Of a DNA stretch of 64,000 nucleotides, positions 1-12,640 are shown in pieces. Location: assembly GCA_025738555.1 (NCBI GenBank), contig JAOVFP010000001.1, positions 248,001 through 312,000 on the forward strand. The letters run 5' to 3'. Under the pieces are notes generated by a model that was not told the origin of the DNA, ran no database searches, and saw nothing but the letters and a program-made list of their open reading frames with translations. This DNA comes from Cyathus striatus (lineage: Eukaryota > Basidiomycota > Agaricomycetes > Agaricales > Nidulariaceae). Every line of letters begins with the position of its first letter. Within the stretch, counting starts at the first letter, position 1. The position numbers were made by a program, and so were the translations under genes.

Positions 1-312
1 TAAGTACCAAAATCTCTATTCTGTCTTTGAGATACTTATATTCTGAATGCCCTAAACTATGGAAAGCCGGAGCACCACGCTCAAAACCATCAATATAAAT
101 CAAATTCCGCGCTTCGGCAAACCATATGCCGATTTATGATCTAGATTTACAGCGCTTTGCATATCGATATAGACCTACGATTTTCTTAGTACACATCTGA
201 GTTCCACCGGCAGCATGATCCGAGCCAGTCTGCTGGTAGGATCAACAGGCTATTCCTTAAAAGGGTTATGACGTCGTGGACGCTTACTGTATGACGCTCG
301 ACGCGCCAGTTC

Positions 313-657
313 TCAATCATCTGCGGCGGTCTCAAGCAATATGTCCCTTAGTCGTTGGAGACGATGAGCACCGAGGTTTGAGAACGCCACCACATATTGG
401 CATAAGTACCTAGCATTAGTAGCTCGAGCTTCATAGGAGAGATTGTCAATATGTCTCATAATGCAATCAGTACTATCCAAACCCGAGACCACCTCCAGCT
501 CATCCTCAAGATCCTGTACAACCATATCCTCCTTATTATGCCCATAATTCTCCAGAAACACAGCATCTCTTCCGATATACACCTCCCCACATCCTGCAAC
601 CTTATCAGCAATTTGTTCCACCTCATTTTCTTCACCACCACGAGCAATATCTCCCAT
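313..657 (-). CDS. hypothetical acidic protein fragment (uncertain)
   Basis: This is an open frame of 114 codons on the minus strand, rich in Glu and Asp in its first half and ending in a Leu/Arg-rich stretch (LQRLRDILLETAADD). I recognise no domain. An overlapping minus-strand frame is also open upstream to about 791, so a short intron could join the two, but I could not fix a convincing splice. There is no partner gene nearby. It may be a small lineage-specific gene or a chance frame in otherwise gene-poor DNA. Confidence 0.2.
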   Translation of the reverse strand: MGDIARGGEENEVEQIADKVAGCGEVYIGRDAVFLENYGHNKEDMVVQDLEDELEVVSGLDSTDCIMRHIDNLSYEARATNARYLCQYVVAFSNLGAHRLQRLRDILLETAADD

Positions 658-799
658 TTAATCCAGCTATGTTTCATAACTACGCTCTCCAGGCCAACGG
701 ACCCATTATTCACGACCTTCGTGGCCCAGAATTGAACCCTGCCTAGGTGCAGGATGGGTGAGGAGACATAGCAGCGGTTGGGACACTGCAACGCGGTAG

Positions 800-2340
800 C
801 GCAGTGGAGAGCAGCAGGGCAGCCAAGATCCAGTGGTTTGGCTGTGGATCCGGCAATGATGGCCGTATAACTCCGATGTATACTAACGAAATTTTAAGTC
901 TATATCGATATGCAAAGCGCTGTAATTTTCGGTTGTGCTTTTTCGGTTACGAAATTCGGCTAAGGGCGGTCGGGCGTCGGGAGGCTTCGTTGGGGTTGCG
1001 ACATGGGTGCTTGAGTATACTTGGAGCATACAGGAGCATAACCTCCAGCATATTTTTGATAGGTACCATATTATAAGTTAAATAAATTAAAGGAATGTGT
1101 GAGGTCTGTAGAGCAGACATTGTGCCCTACAAGTACCATGTGGGATGAGTTGACAGTGCGACAAGTTCTGCAGTGCAATCGCATGCAATCATGTGTTGAA
1201 TGTGAAACAATTTCAACGCGTTATCATCTCTTCAACATGCTCTCCAACGCTCTCCATCTCTACTCCACTCGCCACAATTATCACCACTGAGACAACACCA
1301 AGGCCACTACAAAAATGTTCATAACACAGACTAAAGTATCTGAGAGAGCGCTCAACAGTGCATCAATTAGTTCACAACATTAGGGGAGTTCACACTTGGT
1401 GATACACGATACAGCTACAGTTATTTTGTAACATGTGCTAAGCTTTTCAGCAGGATTTGTAGTGTTTTGTAGTGACTGATCTATGGCAATGCGACAAAAC
1501 AGCCAAGTTTGAACTACTCTATTGGCACCTCAAGATCTTATCACTCTCTTGTCAATATCTCAATATACCCTCTCCCTCTCCTTATATTCTCATTCTGTAG
1601 AGCAGGAAATTTGCTTGCACTGCAAAAACATGTTTTCATTTCATTTTACATCTCCACACATAATCCGCATGTATCCCTACTTAAGTACTTGTACCCACTT
1701 TCTTTTAATACAAGTTTGCTTCCCCCACTTTCTCTTTCTCTCGCAACTTCACTTAGATCCTGGAGGGATAGGCAGATGTCTTCCCACTTGCAACTCTTTG
1801 TATAAGAATTCCTTCAACCAGGAATATTCTTCCATACATTCAATCTTTGCGTTATACTCCAAACAACTTAATTGTCTGTTGGCTCCGTGAATTGATTTAT
1901 TTATTTATTACTCACAGTTCACTATTTTAAGCACTGTATTCTCTCTCTTTTTTTACTTAAATACAGTGAAGTAACCATATCGCTTTTTATCTAAATAACT
2001 CATCTTCGTTCTCTGTCACTGTCTACAACATTCTATATCGATCTATTTGCTCCAGTTCATTGTACAAACTTTGCTCACTCAAATAGACACACCAGTGACT
2101 CGCATTTATATAAGTAGGAGCCTTCCCTAGTTATCCCCTGCAGGGTACACTGTACAGGAACTTTAAGAAACCGAGTGCAAAATATTACCGACCTCGAGTG
2201 CACAAATTAAAAACTTAAGTGAAGGAGACTTAGTGTAGACTCGAAATTGAAATGGGTACTGTGGGATTCATGAAGCAACCCATAGGGTTTTCTTATATTT
2301 CATTTTATTAATGACATTAGATCTATTAAAAGTGAAAGAA
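800..2340. other. gene-poor stretch with LTR-end-like sequences
   Basis: I see no gene here. Two positions, 1107 and 1596, start with TGTAGAGCAG and continue like the reverse complement of the 3' end of the solo-LTR family described at 13163, 15592 and 28554. They may be decayed reverse-oriented LTRs; their other ends and target duplications could not be found. The part from about 1700 to 2000 is pyrimidine-rich. Confidence 0.3.
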
Positions 2341-2459
2341 AGGTGGCAATTACTGTATTGTCTAATTACACATTAAATGGATACATTACTATTGCAGTGA
2401 ATTATAAGATGTTAAACATTCTTGGAAGCACTATGTTGAATCTGAGAGTATTATATGAA

Positions 2460-3090
2460 GCTGAACACAAATTAGAGACAATTTTGGGCATAAGATTAAG
2501 GCAGAGTACAAATCAACAACTCATAAACACTGCATGTACAAGCAGAGCAGAAGAACATGTATGTGCAAATACGAAGGAAGCAAATCATGGGATAACGCTG
2601 GAATATAGAGCCCAGAAAAGAATGAGATTGCTTAAAGTAATACAGGAAGCAGAAGTCTGGTACATACAGCCTAAGGACTATGTCAAGAACACAATAACCA
2701 ACGAAGCACTTTAATGATGGCTTGGGAAATTTATTCAGTGCGTGATGTTGACACATGTAGTCTTAAAGTAATGTTGGGAGTATAAATTAGAAGCAGATAG
2801 CTTAAGAGTAATACATAGAGCATAATATATTCGAAGCATCGGACAGCCTAAGAAGGTGATTAGAGTGTGAGGTTGTCAGAAATAGACACAGACAGCCTTA
2901 GGGAAATATTGGGGTTATAAAATTCGTGGTGTAGACCTTAATACTGATACAAAAAGCTTGTATTGATAATAGATATCCATGGAGAAATGCTGAAGTCATA
3001 AATTTGAAGCAGACAGCCATAGAGTAACACTGAGGGCATTTCTTCGAAGCAGTTATCATAAGAATGAAGTATAATATTGGGTTTCAGCCT
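2460..3090 (+). repeat. degenerate short tandem repeat region
   Basis: Short related phrases such as GAAGCAGACAGCC, AAGCAGATAGCTTAAGAG and GGACAGCCTAAG recur at irregular spacing of about 50-70 bases. This looks like an old, decayed tandem repeat. A 123-codon open frame at 2343-2714 overlaps it; its protein has no recognisable features and I do not call it as a gene. Confidence 0.3.
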
Positions 3091-4030
3091 TATTTTGCTT
3101 CCTTTTGTTAGGGTATACTAGCTTAGTCTATAAGTACAAGTATTATACCTCCACATTTCTACTTGCTTAATGTATTTAACTACTAGCCTACACTTTTTCT
3201 CATATGGAACGGGATGTTCTATACTTTAATATACCTTTACAGAACCTTATAGAATAGTCTCGCTTGCTGTAAAACATATGTGATGCTACTAGATACCATC
3301 ATTTCATCGCTATATAGGCTTGATGTAGTTGATCAAAATAGATCATACCTTTTTTACAGTTAGCACTTGCAATCTGAGCTCTAAGTCAGCTAGTACCATT
3401 TCGACGCTACTAGACTCCTATGCTAATTCAAGACTTACTACATCGCTGCTCAACCATCAAGACTACGCTCTGATTATCCGTGATAACTACTTCATGCATC
3501 GCTTGTAGTTACCTCCAGTGGTACCCCCAGATCATTCAATCATCAAGAACGACTTGTCTAACTCATTATTGACTTAACTATATTCAGATAACTCCCTCAT
3601 ATCACGAACCCAAAGACCAGATACAAGCACTACTACTAACAATTGTATTCAAGGGAACTTTACACCCGTGTGGTATAGACACATGGTACATAACACCTGT
3701 TCGTGTTCATGCATACATTATGGTTAACTCCTAAAGGGTACTTTGAGACTTGAATGGGTGCATAACTTCAATCATGGTTATTGCAATATATCTTATTATG
3801 CAACTATCAACTCGTCAATAATTTGAACTCAAGACTAGAAGAATGAACATAATTACAGGAAAGTTGTCTACACAACATTGGTGTTCGGATCGATAATGGT
3901 AAAAGATGTTAATTCCGTGTTTATTCCATGGAAGCCATATAAAAATATTCAGTGGTGGTTCTCTTGTGCGAATGATATGGATAGGCTGCGATCGGTTGTG
4001 TAGTCCTTATTTTTGTGTGGTACAGTTCGA
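3090..4030. other. intergenic, nothing recognised
   Basis: AT-rich DNA with no long open frame on either strand and no repeat that I could recognise. Confidence 0.5.
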
Positions 4031-4034
4031 ATGT

Positions 4035-5370
4035 GGGAGGGAAATGGGGGCCGTTGATCTAGTGTGAAGAGTATAAGAGTATCTTGCGCGTGGTTTCTAA
4101 ATGGGTTTGAAGGTGTAGAAGGTGATGTAGGAGGGGAAGAGGAGGGGTAGCATGGAGTAGGTTCTCCTCAGGCTACGAATGTAGATACTTCGATACCGTG
4201 GTTTAATCGTGGGAGGAGTAATCTGAATGGGCGTGGGAGGGAATTTGATGAGCCTAGCTGAGCTACTAAGTGGGCTGAGTGGACTTTTCCGCCCGCCGCT
4301 GATATCAGCTCACCTCGAACACCTCGAAGTTGAACCTGGAGATGCAGTTTGGCCACAACGCCACGTATCATCGCTTCTCCGAAAGTGGTATACTAGTAAC
4401 CAACCGAAGAATCTATGTATAGTGAGTTGTTGGATAAGAGACTGACAAGTCTCATCCCTGTTATCTCGAATAATCACTGTATATCATGGCGATTTGCTTC
4501 TCAATTTAACGTGAGTTACAGATGCCACCAGCTTATAAGGACCGTATACCGATTGCCATATGAACAGACATTAATCATACTGTCAAATATCAATGTACCC
4601 AAAATGAATAACATCAGAACTTTCCATCTCCCTCGAATCCTACCAATCGAAATCAGCAATCACACCACATCCCAAAGCCACAATTAAAAAAGACGAACCT
4701 TCAACCCAACAATCCGCCCTCATCAACCACCACTGCTTTATACTCGTATATTCCCTTCGAAATCGTACGTATGTAAGGTATATGTGAAATAATGGGTTCT
4801 GGGGATGTGCTCACTGATTCCGGATGGCCGGTCGGGAGAGATTATGTAATGAGCTCCTATTCACAATTTGCTGAATTCGTGTTAGGGGAGGAGCATAATG
4901 AGATAGCTTCTCGAACTGTCCCCCTTCCAAAGTCCAAAACCTCGATATGGCGCCGCCCTAGGATAGGAACCGAGAGACGAACATGATGAGTCCCGCTCAT
5001 AAGTGTCAGCCAACCCCATCCTGGCTAGTCCACTCCAGAGAATGACACCGGTCACCGTGATACGAAGCTTTGCGTTGATAGGCGGTGGCACTTGGAGGGG
5101 AGGAAGAAGAGCCGTACGATGGTTTATGGGTCCTTTGTACGAGATGTTAGGTTCATGCTCAGGTGTTGTCGAAGGTGACGTGGTGAGGAGGACCCTGGAG
5201 AGATATGAAAGACGGCGGTGGTGGAGAGGAGGGCGGCGGTAGTTGTGAGGGCCACTATTAATGTGAGCACGATACGGCATCCTCTCATTCATGAAGTGTC
5301 TTGGACGTCGGGTTGGCAGCTTTGGTGACGAACTCCACCAGCGATGACCGTAATATCTAACCATCCGAAT
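4035..5370 (-). pseudogene. fragments of F-box/beta-propeller-like genes
   Basis: Two decayed pieces on the minus strand match parts of the larger pseudogene at 10.9-12.64 kb. At 4040-4235 the frame reads LLPRLNHGIEVSTF, a stop, then a Pro/Ser-rich linker and DTLILFTLD; the other copy has LLPRLNHGIEISTF and DALILFTID. At about 4600-5000 a second piece reads HIEVLDFGRG and its 3' DNA matches 10.9-11.2 kb. The pieces lie in the opposite order to the longer copy, so they come from two events or a rearrangement. Frameshifts and stops rule out function. The open frame at 4882-5364 overlaps the second piece. Confidence 0.45.
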
Positions 5371-7476
5371 GTCTAGCGATAGTTGTCTTCCGGAGGTGTC
5401 TGTAGCTGCGATCAGCGTTAGCGCTACCCGTGTGGACGATACGAGTGAATTCCTTATTTACCTGGTGCCGAAGTGCGTCACGGATGCCTCAAGCAACCAA
5501 GATTCCCCTCCTATACCCACTTCCAATCGACCAGCCGTCAGCGTCAGTCCACTTCCAACAGCACAGGCATCAATGCTTAGACGCAAACCCCAGCTACGCG
5601 TTGCGTCGAAGGCTGTTGTATTGTGCCCCTATGTAGGGCTGGTAGGGCTCCTGGGCGTGAAGCTCTGACGGGGGATTATGAAGTGGGGGGAGGGTGGCAG
5701 GCTATCCACAGTGATAGATCTGCGAGGCTAAAGTTGGGGGGGCGGGTGGGATTCTGCGTGGGTTGACGTGTTCGTTGTAGATGTTGTTACCTACTAGGAG
5801 GATTGGTTGTCGGAGCTCTGGAGGCTGAGGCGACGAAAATGGGAGGAAGGCGGTGAGAACGTTGAATGCCATACTATTCTTCGACAAGAAGCGTCCAGGA
5901 ATGGAAGAGCCTCCTCCAGTAACCGCGCTCCCACTTCCAATATCATACATTTCATCGACCCCAGCTCTGAACTACCTCTGTCAGCAATCCTGTACCAACC
6001 ACATCCATCGAGTACCTTTCCAGCACAGAAGCACACCTCTACCCAACCAGCAGCATCGCTCGGTATTCATAGATACCCCACCTTCTCCTCGGCTCGATTG
6101 GTGCACTCCGCATTGGAATCTGTTGGACTGCCCGGCTACTTGCCGTCATTCAGTTCGGCGTGTGCGGTTCTGGCGGTGGATTTGAACGTTACGTGGAGAG
6201 GCGATGTAGGTAGGGGAGCTCTTCTTCCGATGAGACGAGAAAGGGCGAAGACTGGAGAGGCGGCCGATTGGTTTTGGACTTTGGAGAGTTAAGAATGGCA
6301 AGTCTTCGTCTTCTCGTCTACGCGCGACAAGCCGGGAGCCCACTCGAGCCTCGAGTTTGAATGGAGAGAAAAAAACCTTTTACAGCAATGAGAGGCAAGT
6401 TGAAATTCAGGACAAGCAACTTGATCAGCAACGAACATCTGATGTTGGCCCCGATTTCCATTCCTGGTCCGTGCGGATATCAACATGTCACGTGTAAATT
6501 ACAACGTTGCAGCTTATGACATCATTAAGAATCTACATACCCAGGACTTGGGCGGCCGGGACTACTTACTCCTCAGAGAACTTCGCAAAGTTCTCTGAGA
6601 GTTTCTTCCCTCCGTCGTACTCGACTCGCGTCCTACGTTCAACACTGAAAAAGTAGCATAGATGTGAGGTGGGATGGATTGATCACTATGTACTCGGGGA
6701 AAACGCTAAGGAATCATATAAAGTAAATTACCGATTTCTCACCATTTTCATTTTGAATTTGATTTTAACGTCACTCTTTCACTGCTTTCATTGAAAAAAT
6801 AAATCAAAATAGAAGCATTTTCCTCCGCATGGCCCCTAGCCTCCAGGTATCAAGAACGTGGTACATAATGATGTCCATGCGGATGATTTACGGCACGCTG
6901 CAGCTTCCGCATTAAAGGCGTTCACATTTTCTTCGAATACGTAGGTCCAACTTCAAGCTATTCTTAGACTAATACTCAAAAATCGACATGTTTTGTTGAA
7001 GGTGACTTCATTGTTGCTGTGCTTCCAAGCTGTACATCCAGTTAAACAATGTAAAGGCATAACTACGGATAGACTTTCTTTCTGATTCTCGATTCGGAAC
7101 GGTTTCACAGATACTTAGTCGAAATGAAGAGTACATCCGTTATGCTATTATTTCTACAACGTTGTTGAAAATGATGTCGTCGGAGGTTCTCACCCCTTTG
7201 GAGCCCTCTTGTTAAGCCTTCATTGCAATACAATTCTATGCTAGATACTCCACTTCAACATCGCAGGCATAAGAACAAACAAAGCCCCACAATTTACACG
7301 TACAAACACAACCCTTTCAATGCTCACGGTCCCAATCTGGACCAAAAAAAAACATCTACAACTACCCGAAGAAGTCTCATTACGTTCACGAAAACCATAT
7401 AAAGAACTCGTACCAACCACCTCATAATCTTCAGAACAACTCACAAAGTCGTCGTTCACAACTCCCAATACCAAAT
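5370..7476. other. unresolved region, possible decayed gene remnants
   Basis: Several overlapping open frames of 65-161 codons occur on both strands between 5369 and 6486, the longest being plus-strand 5807-6292. None shows a domain or a consistent exon series, so I call no gene. A perfect hairpin sits at 6572-6599. From about 6600 to 7476 I see only the upstream region of the hydrophobin gene. Confidence 0.3.
6572..6599. other. perfect 12-bp stem hairpin
   Basis: CTCAGAGAACTT, a CGCA loop, then AAGTTCTCTGAG make an uninterrupted 12-bp stem with a 4-base loop. There is no gene end next to it and no T-run after it, so its role is unknown. It might mark the tip of a small palindromic element. 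Confidence 0.6.
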
Positions 7477-7922
7477 ATGCAATTCAAACTCTCCACAATC
7501 ACTCTCGCTCTCGCAACTCTTGCTGTCGCCACACCGACTCGTCGGAACGACACCCCCGCTAGCGATTGTGACACTGGTGACCTCCAGTGCTGCGATACCA
7601 CCGGCACCGCTACCACCCCAAGCATTGCTACCCTCCTGACGCTTTTGGGCATCGTCGTGCCCGATATCACTGCTTTGATTGGCGCTACTTGCTCGCCTAT
7701 CTCCGCTGTTGGTCTAGGAGGGAATTCTTGGTGAGACTTCTTTCAATTTTGTGTCTTGGATGATGTCACTAATAAAAACGTTTTATAGCACTGCGCAGCC
7801 CGTATGTTGCACCAATAATTCCTTCAGTAAGTCCTGGCATAATAGCATTGAATACACAACTGACTATTCATTTAGACGGCGTCGTTGCTTTGGGATGCAC
7901 TCCCGTCAACCTCAACCTTTAA
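7477..7922 (+). CDS. class I hydrophobin
   Basis: Three exons (7477-7730, 7789-7826, 7876-7922) encode 112 residues. Hydrophobins are small secreted proteins that assemble into amphipathic films on aerial hyphae, spores and fruiting bodies. A signal peptide is evident: MQFK followed by a hydrophobic Leu/Ala stretch to about residue 19. The mature part carries all eight cysteines in the class I order: C, then CC (LQCC), C (ATC), C (NSC), CC (PVCC) and C (LGC). The long hydrophobic segment between the second and third groups (IATLLTLLGIVVPDITALIG) is typical. Both introns are short GT-AG introns that keep the frame, and both lie near positions usual for the family. The gene looks intact. It stands alone, with about 430 bases before the next gene. 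Confidence 0.93.
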
Positions 7923-8352
7923 GTCCGGAGGCTGTAGGACGGAGGCGAGTGGGGGATTTTAGTACTATATAAATTGTACTATGATCATAGTATGAAATAA
8001 GTTGGAGAGAACGTTGCATGAATTGATATAAGAAGCGTTATATCGGGTCCGAGCACTTATCTTAATGTACACCGAACCTAAGCGCTCATATGATTGCGTC
8101 GCTAAGTACTGACAGCTACTTGTGTACACAGATCGAATGACCAGTAATCAATGGGGAGATCAACTTTGAATCAGCTTAGTATGAAGCAGTGTCGATAGGC
8201 TGTGAGAGGCTGTACGAAGTTCGTAATACAGCAGAGGCTGTGTTTTGCGAACTATTCGGCTATAAATAGTCATGATTGCAATCTGATGGTCTGCGGCCAG
8301 CACTCTTTTCTTGCTCCTCTATCTATCCTTCAACCACAACTTCAAACGATAG

Positions 8353-10119
8353 ATGGACTCACTGTGTAGTATTCCTCTTGGGAGTCAAGGACAGGCATTT
8401 ATCGTGTACGTTCAGGACTTATAGAACTCTGCCTTATATCAACATTCATACATATGTGCATTGTTAAGGGCCCCAAGCGAGATATGTCAGTCTTGCCGCA
8501 ATCCTAGTGGTCCGAAGTTCGTTCTTTCCAATCTGAGAGGGCCTTCAGATATACATCGCAACAATGGCATTCCAACTGGCGCAGATCGTGACGTGGCAGA
8601 GTCAAATATATCCTACGCGCAATCAGAGATATCCCACTTGGATAAGGAGATTAACCGTCTTCAACAATCTTTGGAAACACTGAAGAATCGACGCGATGCA
8701 CTACAGCAGTTTCAATTACAGGAACAAGGTCTATTTTCGCCAATTCGAAAATTGCCTACAGAATTGCTGCGTCAGATATTTCTTCAACCTCACCTACAAC
8801 CCTACCACATTTCAGTTTGTTACAACCCACGTGCATTTATTCGAACGGTAACTCAAGTATCCTCTTACTGGCGCTCTATCGCCCATTCTTGTGCTGTTCT
8901 ATGGTCGAATTTCATCGTAAGCCCAAATTCTGATATGTCATCAGCCGTCATAGCTATGATTGGGCCATTTATTGAAAAGTGTATATCGCTTTCCAAGGAA
9001 GTTCCACTTTGTTTTACCATTGGAAGCGATTGTACCACAGAAATTCTGGGTGAAAGCTGCATTAAAACAATAGCGCAGAGTGTTCATAGATGGAGGGATG
9101 TCACAATTCGGAACGGAGAGCTTTTAAAAGCCACAGAATCCCATATACCAACACATATATTGCTCACACATTTACAGCAGCTAAAACTTGCTAAAGTAAC
9201 TGACCCTGTTACTCTGAAGTCTTCTCCAAATCTCATATATCTCAGTATATGTCAATCAGGGCTCATAGATCTTAATGGCCACATCAGTTTTCAATCGGCC
9301 CCTTCGCTCACACATATCACTATCCAGGAAGTGACGAATCCTTTCACATTTTTCAGTAACCTTCCCTGGGCACAGCTTACAATATTTGAATCAGATGGGA
9401 ATCAATTCTCATCTGACGAGCTTTACCATACACTTCAAAGTATGCCCAATCTTAGATCTTTGAGCTTGAAAGGGCCTACTGAGACAACTCGGCCCATTAC
9501 ACTTCCATGCCTAGAATCACTCAAGCTACATGGATTCGAGGACACGAATGCATTAGAGATTCTGACAACACCTCGTCTCAAAATGCTACATCTGGACCAG
9601 GAATACAATCCTGACTCTGTGGTTGAATTCCTTCAGCGATCCCGGTGCTCGCTGGAGGAATTTAGAATTTATGCCATATATATCGATAGTACCTGGCAGA
9701 TTCAAGAGCTTAAAGACATAAAGAAATTACACTGGGAGAATCCTCAATCTTTTGCTGATGGTGTCAATTGGCTAACAAATGGAAATTATACCGACATCGA
9801 AGATCTATTTCCTCAGCTGGAGATTTTATATGTGCATGGTATAGGTTTTGGTCTAGACATACCAGATGTCCAGGTGATCGAAGAATTGATATACATGCTG
9901 AAGTCTCGACTTCCACCTGTTCAGCTGCAACTACCAGAGATGTCAGACTCTACCAGCACTGTGCATTTTTTAAAATCTGTGCATATCACATTTGATAAGG
10001 ACCTTCGTGCAGATGAAATTAGTTGTTTGAAGAATTTCATACAATCAGATGTGGTACGGCTGTCCAAAGTTGAAATGCTCATCAATGATTATGGAGAAAC
10101 GATACTCATGTCTATGTAG
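8353..10119 (+). CDS. F-box-like protein (paralogue 1)
   Basis: Two exons (8353-8405 and 8469-10119) encode about 567 residues. I chose ATG 8353 because the first exon (MDSLCSIPLGSQGQ) matches the first exon of the paralogue at 12960 and its donor at GTACGT keeps the frame. Order of parts: a short Cys-containing segment (EICQSCRNP), a coiled coil at about 60-95 (EISHLDKEINRLQQSLETLK), an F-box-like helix region (LFSPIRKLPTELLRQIF), then a long leucine-rich region without clear repeat boundaries. F-box proteins of this type are numerous in Agaricomycetes and are thought to recruit targets to SCF ubiquitin ligases; the target is unknown. No lesion is visible. Confidence 0.85.
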
Positions 10120-10501
10120 TTTCTTTTATTACAAAGTATCCTCAATGCAAGTAAACATATGCTCTTACATTCACAGTGTTAACATACTTAAGATCGACGG
10201 AATAAATAACGAACTTCTCCACGTTGTCTTTGAGAAGCCCAATCTTCCCATTTTTTAGTTTCAATCGCATCAAGGCCTAATGATACGTGAAGAGGAACTT
10301 CTTCACGGTCTACTAGTTTTGAAAAGCACTATAAAGTGACTGCAGCTCAGCAAAAGTAAATGACAAAAACAACCCTTGCCTTTAAATGCAAATACGATCA
10401 TGTACATTTCAACTTTGGAAAACGACTACTGCGTAGTATACTGTATATCGACGATACACCATTATATCAATGTAAAAATGAACTCAAATAAGAACCAACA
10501 T
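10120..10501. other. F-box gene 3' flank, nothing else recognised
   Basis: AT-rich DNA between the F-box stop codon and the tRNA gene; no open frame or repeat worth calling. Confidence 0.5.
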
Positions 10502-10590
10502 TCGGATACGGGGAATCAAACCCCGAGCTGCCGCGATCCTAGTTAAGAACCGTTGAGAGGCGGCAATGTTAGCCGTTACACCATATCCGA
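10502..10590 (-). tRNA. tRNA-Glu (CTC) with intron
   Basis: On the minus strand the acceptor arms TCGGATA and TATCCGA pair perfectly. An A box (TGGTGTAACGG) is followed by an anticodon stem GCCGC/GCGGC with loop CTCTCAA, giving anticodon CTC (Glu, codon GAG). The T arm CGGGGTTTGATTCCCCG is perfect. About 18-19 extra bases between the loop and the 3' half of the anticodon stem are read as an intron just after position 37, the usual place in nuclear tRNAs. The sequence resembles other fungal tRNA-Glu genes. Confidence 0.9.
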
Positions 10591-10895
10591 GTTGTATGTT
10601 GCAATGGAATGGGCAGCTATATTTCGGTGCACTGGCTCAGACTTACCGACATCCAGAAGGACTTAAGGAGAACATCCAGTAGCTAAAAGTTCTCAGCCTC
10701 AACAGAATTGATCAGTAATCGGCATTGAGAACTGGCAGCGAGAATAGCATCATCGTAGTCTTCTTCTGAACTTTAAACGCAGGAGCTATGTACATATATT
10801 TACATTGTAAGCACTCAGTACACCTACCCGAAATAGATAACATCGAAACTTCTAGCCTCCCTAGAATCCTACCAATACTATCAGCAGATATAATC
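10591..10895. other. intergenic, nothing recognised
   Basis: DNA between the tRNA and the end of the F-box/propeller-like pseudogene. I see no open frame with support. Confidence 0.4.
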
Positions 10896-12640
10896 ATGCC
10901 ACCAAAAACATAAAGAAACGAACCTTCAAACCAATAATCCACTCCTCATCAACCAACACCGCCTTATAATCGAACACCTCTTCGGAAGTTGTACGGATAT
11001 ACACTAAGGTAAACACAAAACAACAGGCTCCAGGAACGCGCTTTCCGAATCCGAGCCAGCAGAGATTGTACTTGGACGCGTAACAACATCGCATGTATAA
11101 TGTTCGGAATCCGTATCCGAGTTGGTGGAGCGTAGCGAGATTGTTTCTCGAACGCTCCCCGTCCAAAGTCCAATATTTCGATGTGGCGCAGAGGAGTGAG
11201 ACGGACATATTGAGTCCCACTGGTAGTCGTTATATATTCAGATATTTGTTAGCCGTAGGTGAATCATCGGGTAATGTTGGGGCCCCATTCGGCCCAGTGT
11301 ATTCGAGGTTGTGGGACGTTGTGGTGGTGAGGTTCTTCGGAGGAGATCGAGATCGATAGACAGTTGTCTGTTGAGTAGCAGTGTTCAGCCGTTGAGGTTG
11401 TTATGATGTGGGACGGAACTGGCGTGATTGAACGACTAGACGACAGTATTGGAGTAGATCCTGAACTCTTTGCATCATGATCAGAAACCCCAAATCCAAA
11501 ATCATTTTCTTCTTTATGCTCCCCTTCAGCTTCAGCCGAATAACTCTCAACCCGACTCAATGCAGAAAAACCATCCCATCCGAACTCCTCCTACCTCCGA
11601 GCCGTCCCATTCAAACCATGTACAAAATCCTGCAAAATGAGCTCGAGGAGCATATCCCTATGCACGACAAACGCGAAGCTCTCAAATGGCTGTTGATCAA
11701 GTGCATAGCGTGTGTCTATCGTGAATAGGATAAGGGCGTCTGATGGACGATATCGGAATCGATTGGTAGCTGTAGGAGCTGGAGGACTCGATGATGGTGA
11801 AGGAGGAATGGAAGAGGGATCGCGTGGACTAGGTTCTCCACGGGATATGAAGGTTGATATTTCGATGCCATGGTTTAGACGTGGGAGGAGGGATTTGAAT
11901 GGGCGCAGTCTGATGGGATTTTCGTCGTTTAGAAGGGTGGTTGTATAAGAACTTGACGGAGAGATGTAGTACGCGTCTAGACTGAATTTGTCCGGGTTTG
12001 GTAGGATGAAGATGCCGTATTGGAGGAATACGACACTGACGTTCGATGTGCGTACCAGTTTCTTATCATTTACATCAGATGTGAAGTTTAAATGAAAATA
12101 TTTGAAATGAAACGTACGAATTTGGATACTCCACTTTCCCAATCGTAAGCGTATATTAACGGACGGTGATCAAGCGATTGTGGATAATCGAGGCAAAGGA
12201 CAAGCGTGTCCCTGCTGATGTCCATCGTAGCGCTCGGTGAGCCTTGGTGGATGACCACGTCGCGTACTTGAATGACCGGTTCGAGAGCGTGTGGGTGTGC
12301 GGTGCCGGAGGGGAAGTGGAGGAGGTGAATGTCGAGGCCCAGTGGGAAGTTCGACGTGCTTTTTCTGCTGTTATGTTTGCGTTATTCATCGGGAAAGCAG
12401 TGAGGAGAGGGGAAGGGACGTACTAGCATGATAAAGCAACCAACTCGTTCTCATCGACTGATAAGCCGAAGTCAACTACCGGCTTCCCAACAGATATTGT
12501 TTTCCATTGAACTTCATCCTCCTGACGACGAGGCAAAACAGCATATTGAATCGCGTGAGTCCCAGTACGACCAGTCCCACTCCCGAGGAAATACTCAGCC
12601 CTTGTGAGATCGTAGATCTCCGTTGACTGGAGTGTCACTT
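10896..12640 (-). pseudogene. F-box/beta-propeller-like protein pseudogene (N-terminus missing)
   Basis: On the minus strand a spliced frame reads WKTISVGKPVVDFGLSVDEN, then after an intron NFPLGLDIHLLHFPSG, ALEPVIQVRDVV, MDISRDTLVLCLDYP and YAYDWESG. After another intron come ILPNPDKFSLDAYY, LLPRLNHGIEISTF, DALILFTID, WAEWGPNITR, HIEILDFGRG and finally FDYKAVLVDEEWIIGLK. This string of short beta-strand-like blocks matches the C-terminal part of a large Agaricomycete family whose N-terminus is an F-box. No F-box is found upstream. A stop at 11591 could be avoided by a 42-base intron, but stops after GPNITR and a frameshift near the end remain, so this copy is broken and truncated. Low-complexity Ser/Thr linkers are expanded. 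Fragments of sister copies lie at 4.0-5.4 kb. Confidence 0.6.

Noticed and set aside
1107..2160. Complete reverse-oriented LTRs starting at 1107 or 1596
   Set aside because: The starts look like the LTR 3' end in reverse, but no matching other end with a target duplication was found.
5369..6486. Overlapping open frames on both strands as a host gene
   Set aside because: No frame shows recognisable blocks, codon use is not consistent between strands, and no exon series could be built.
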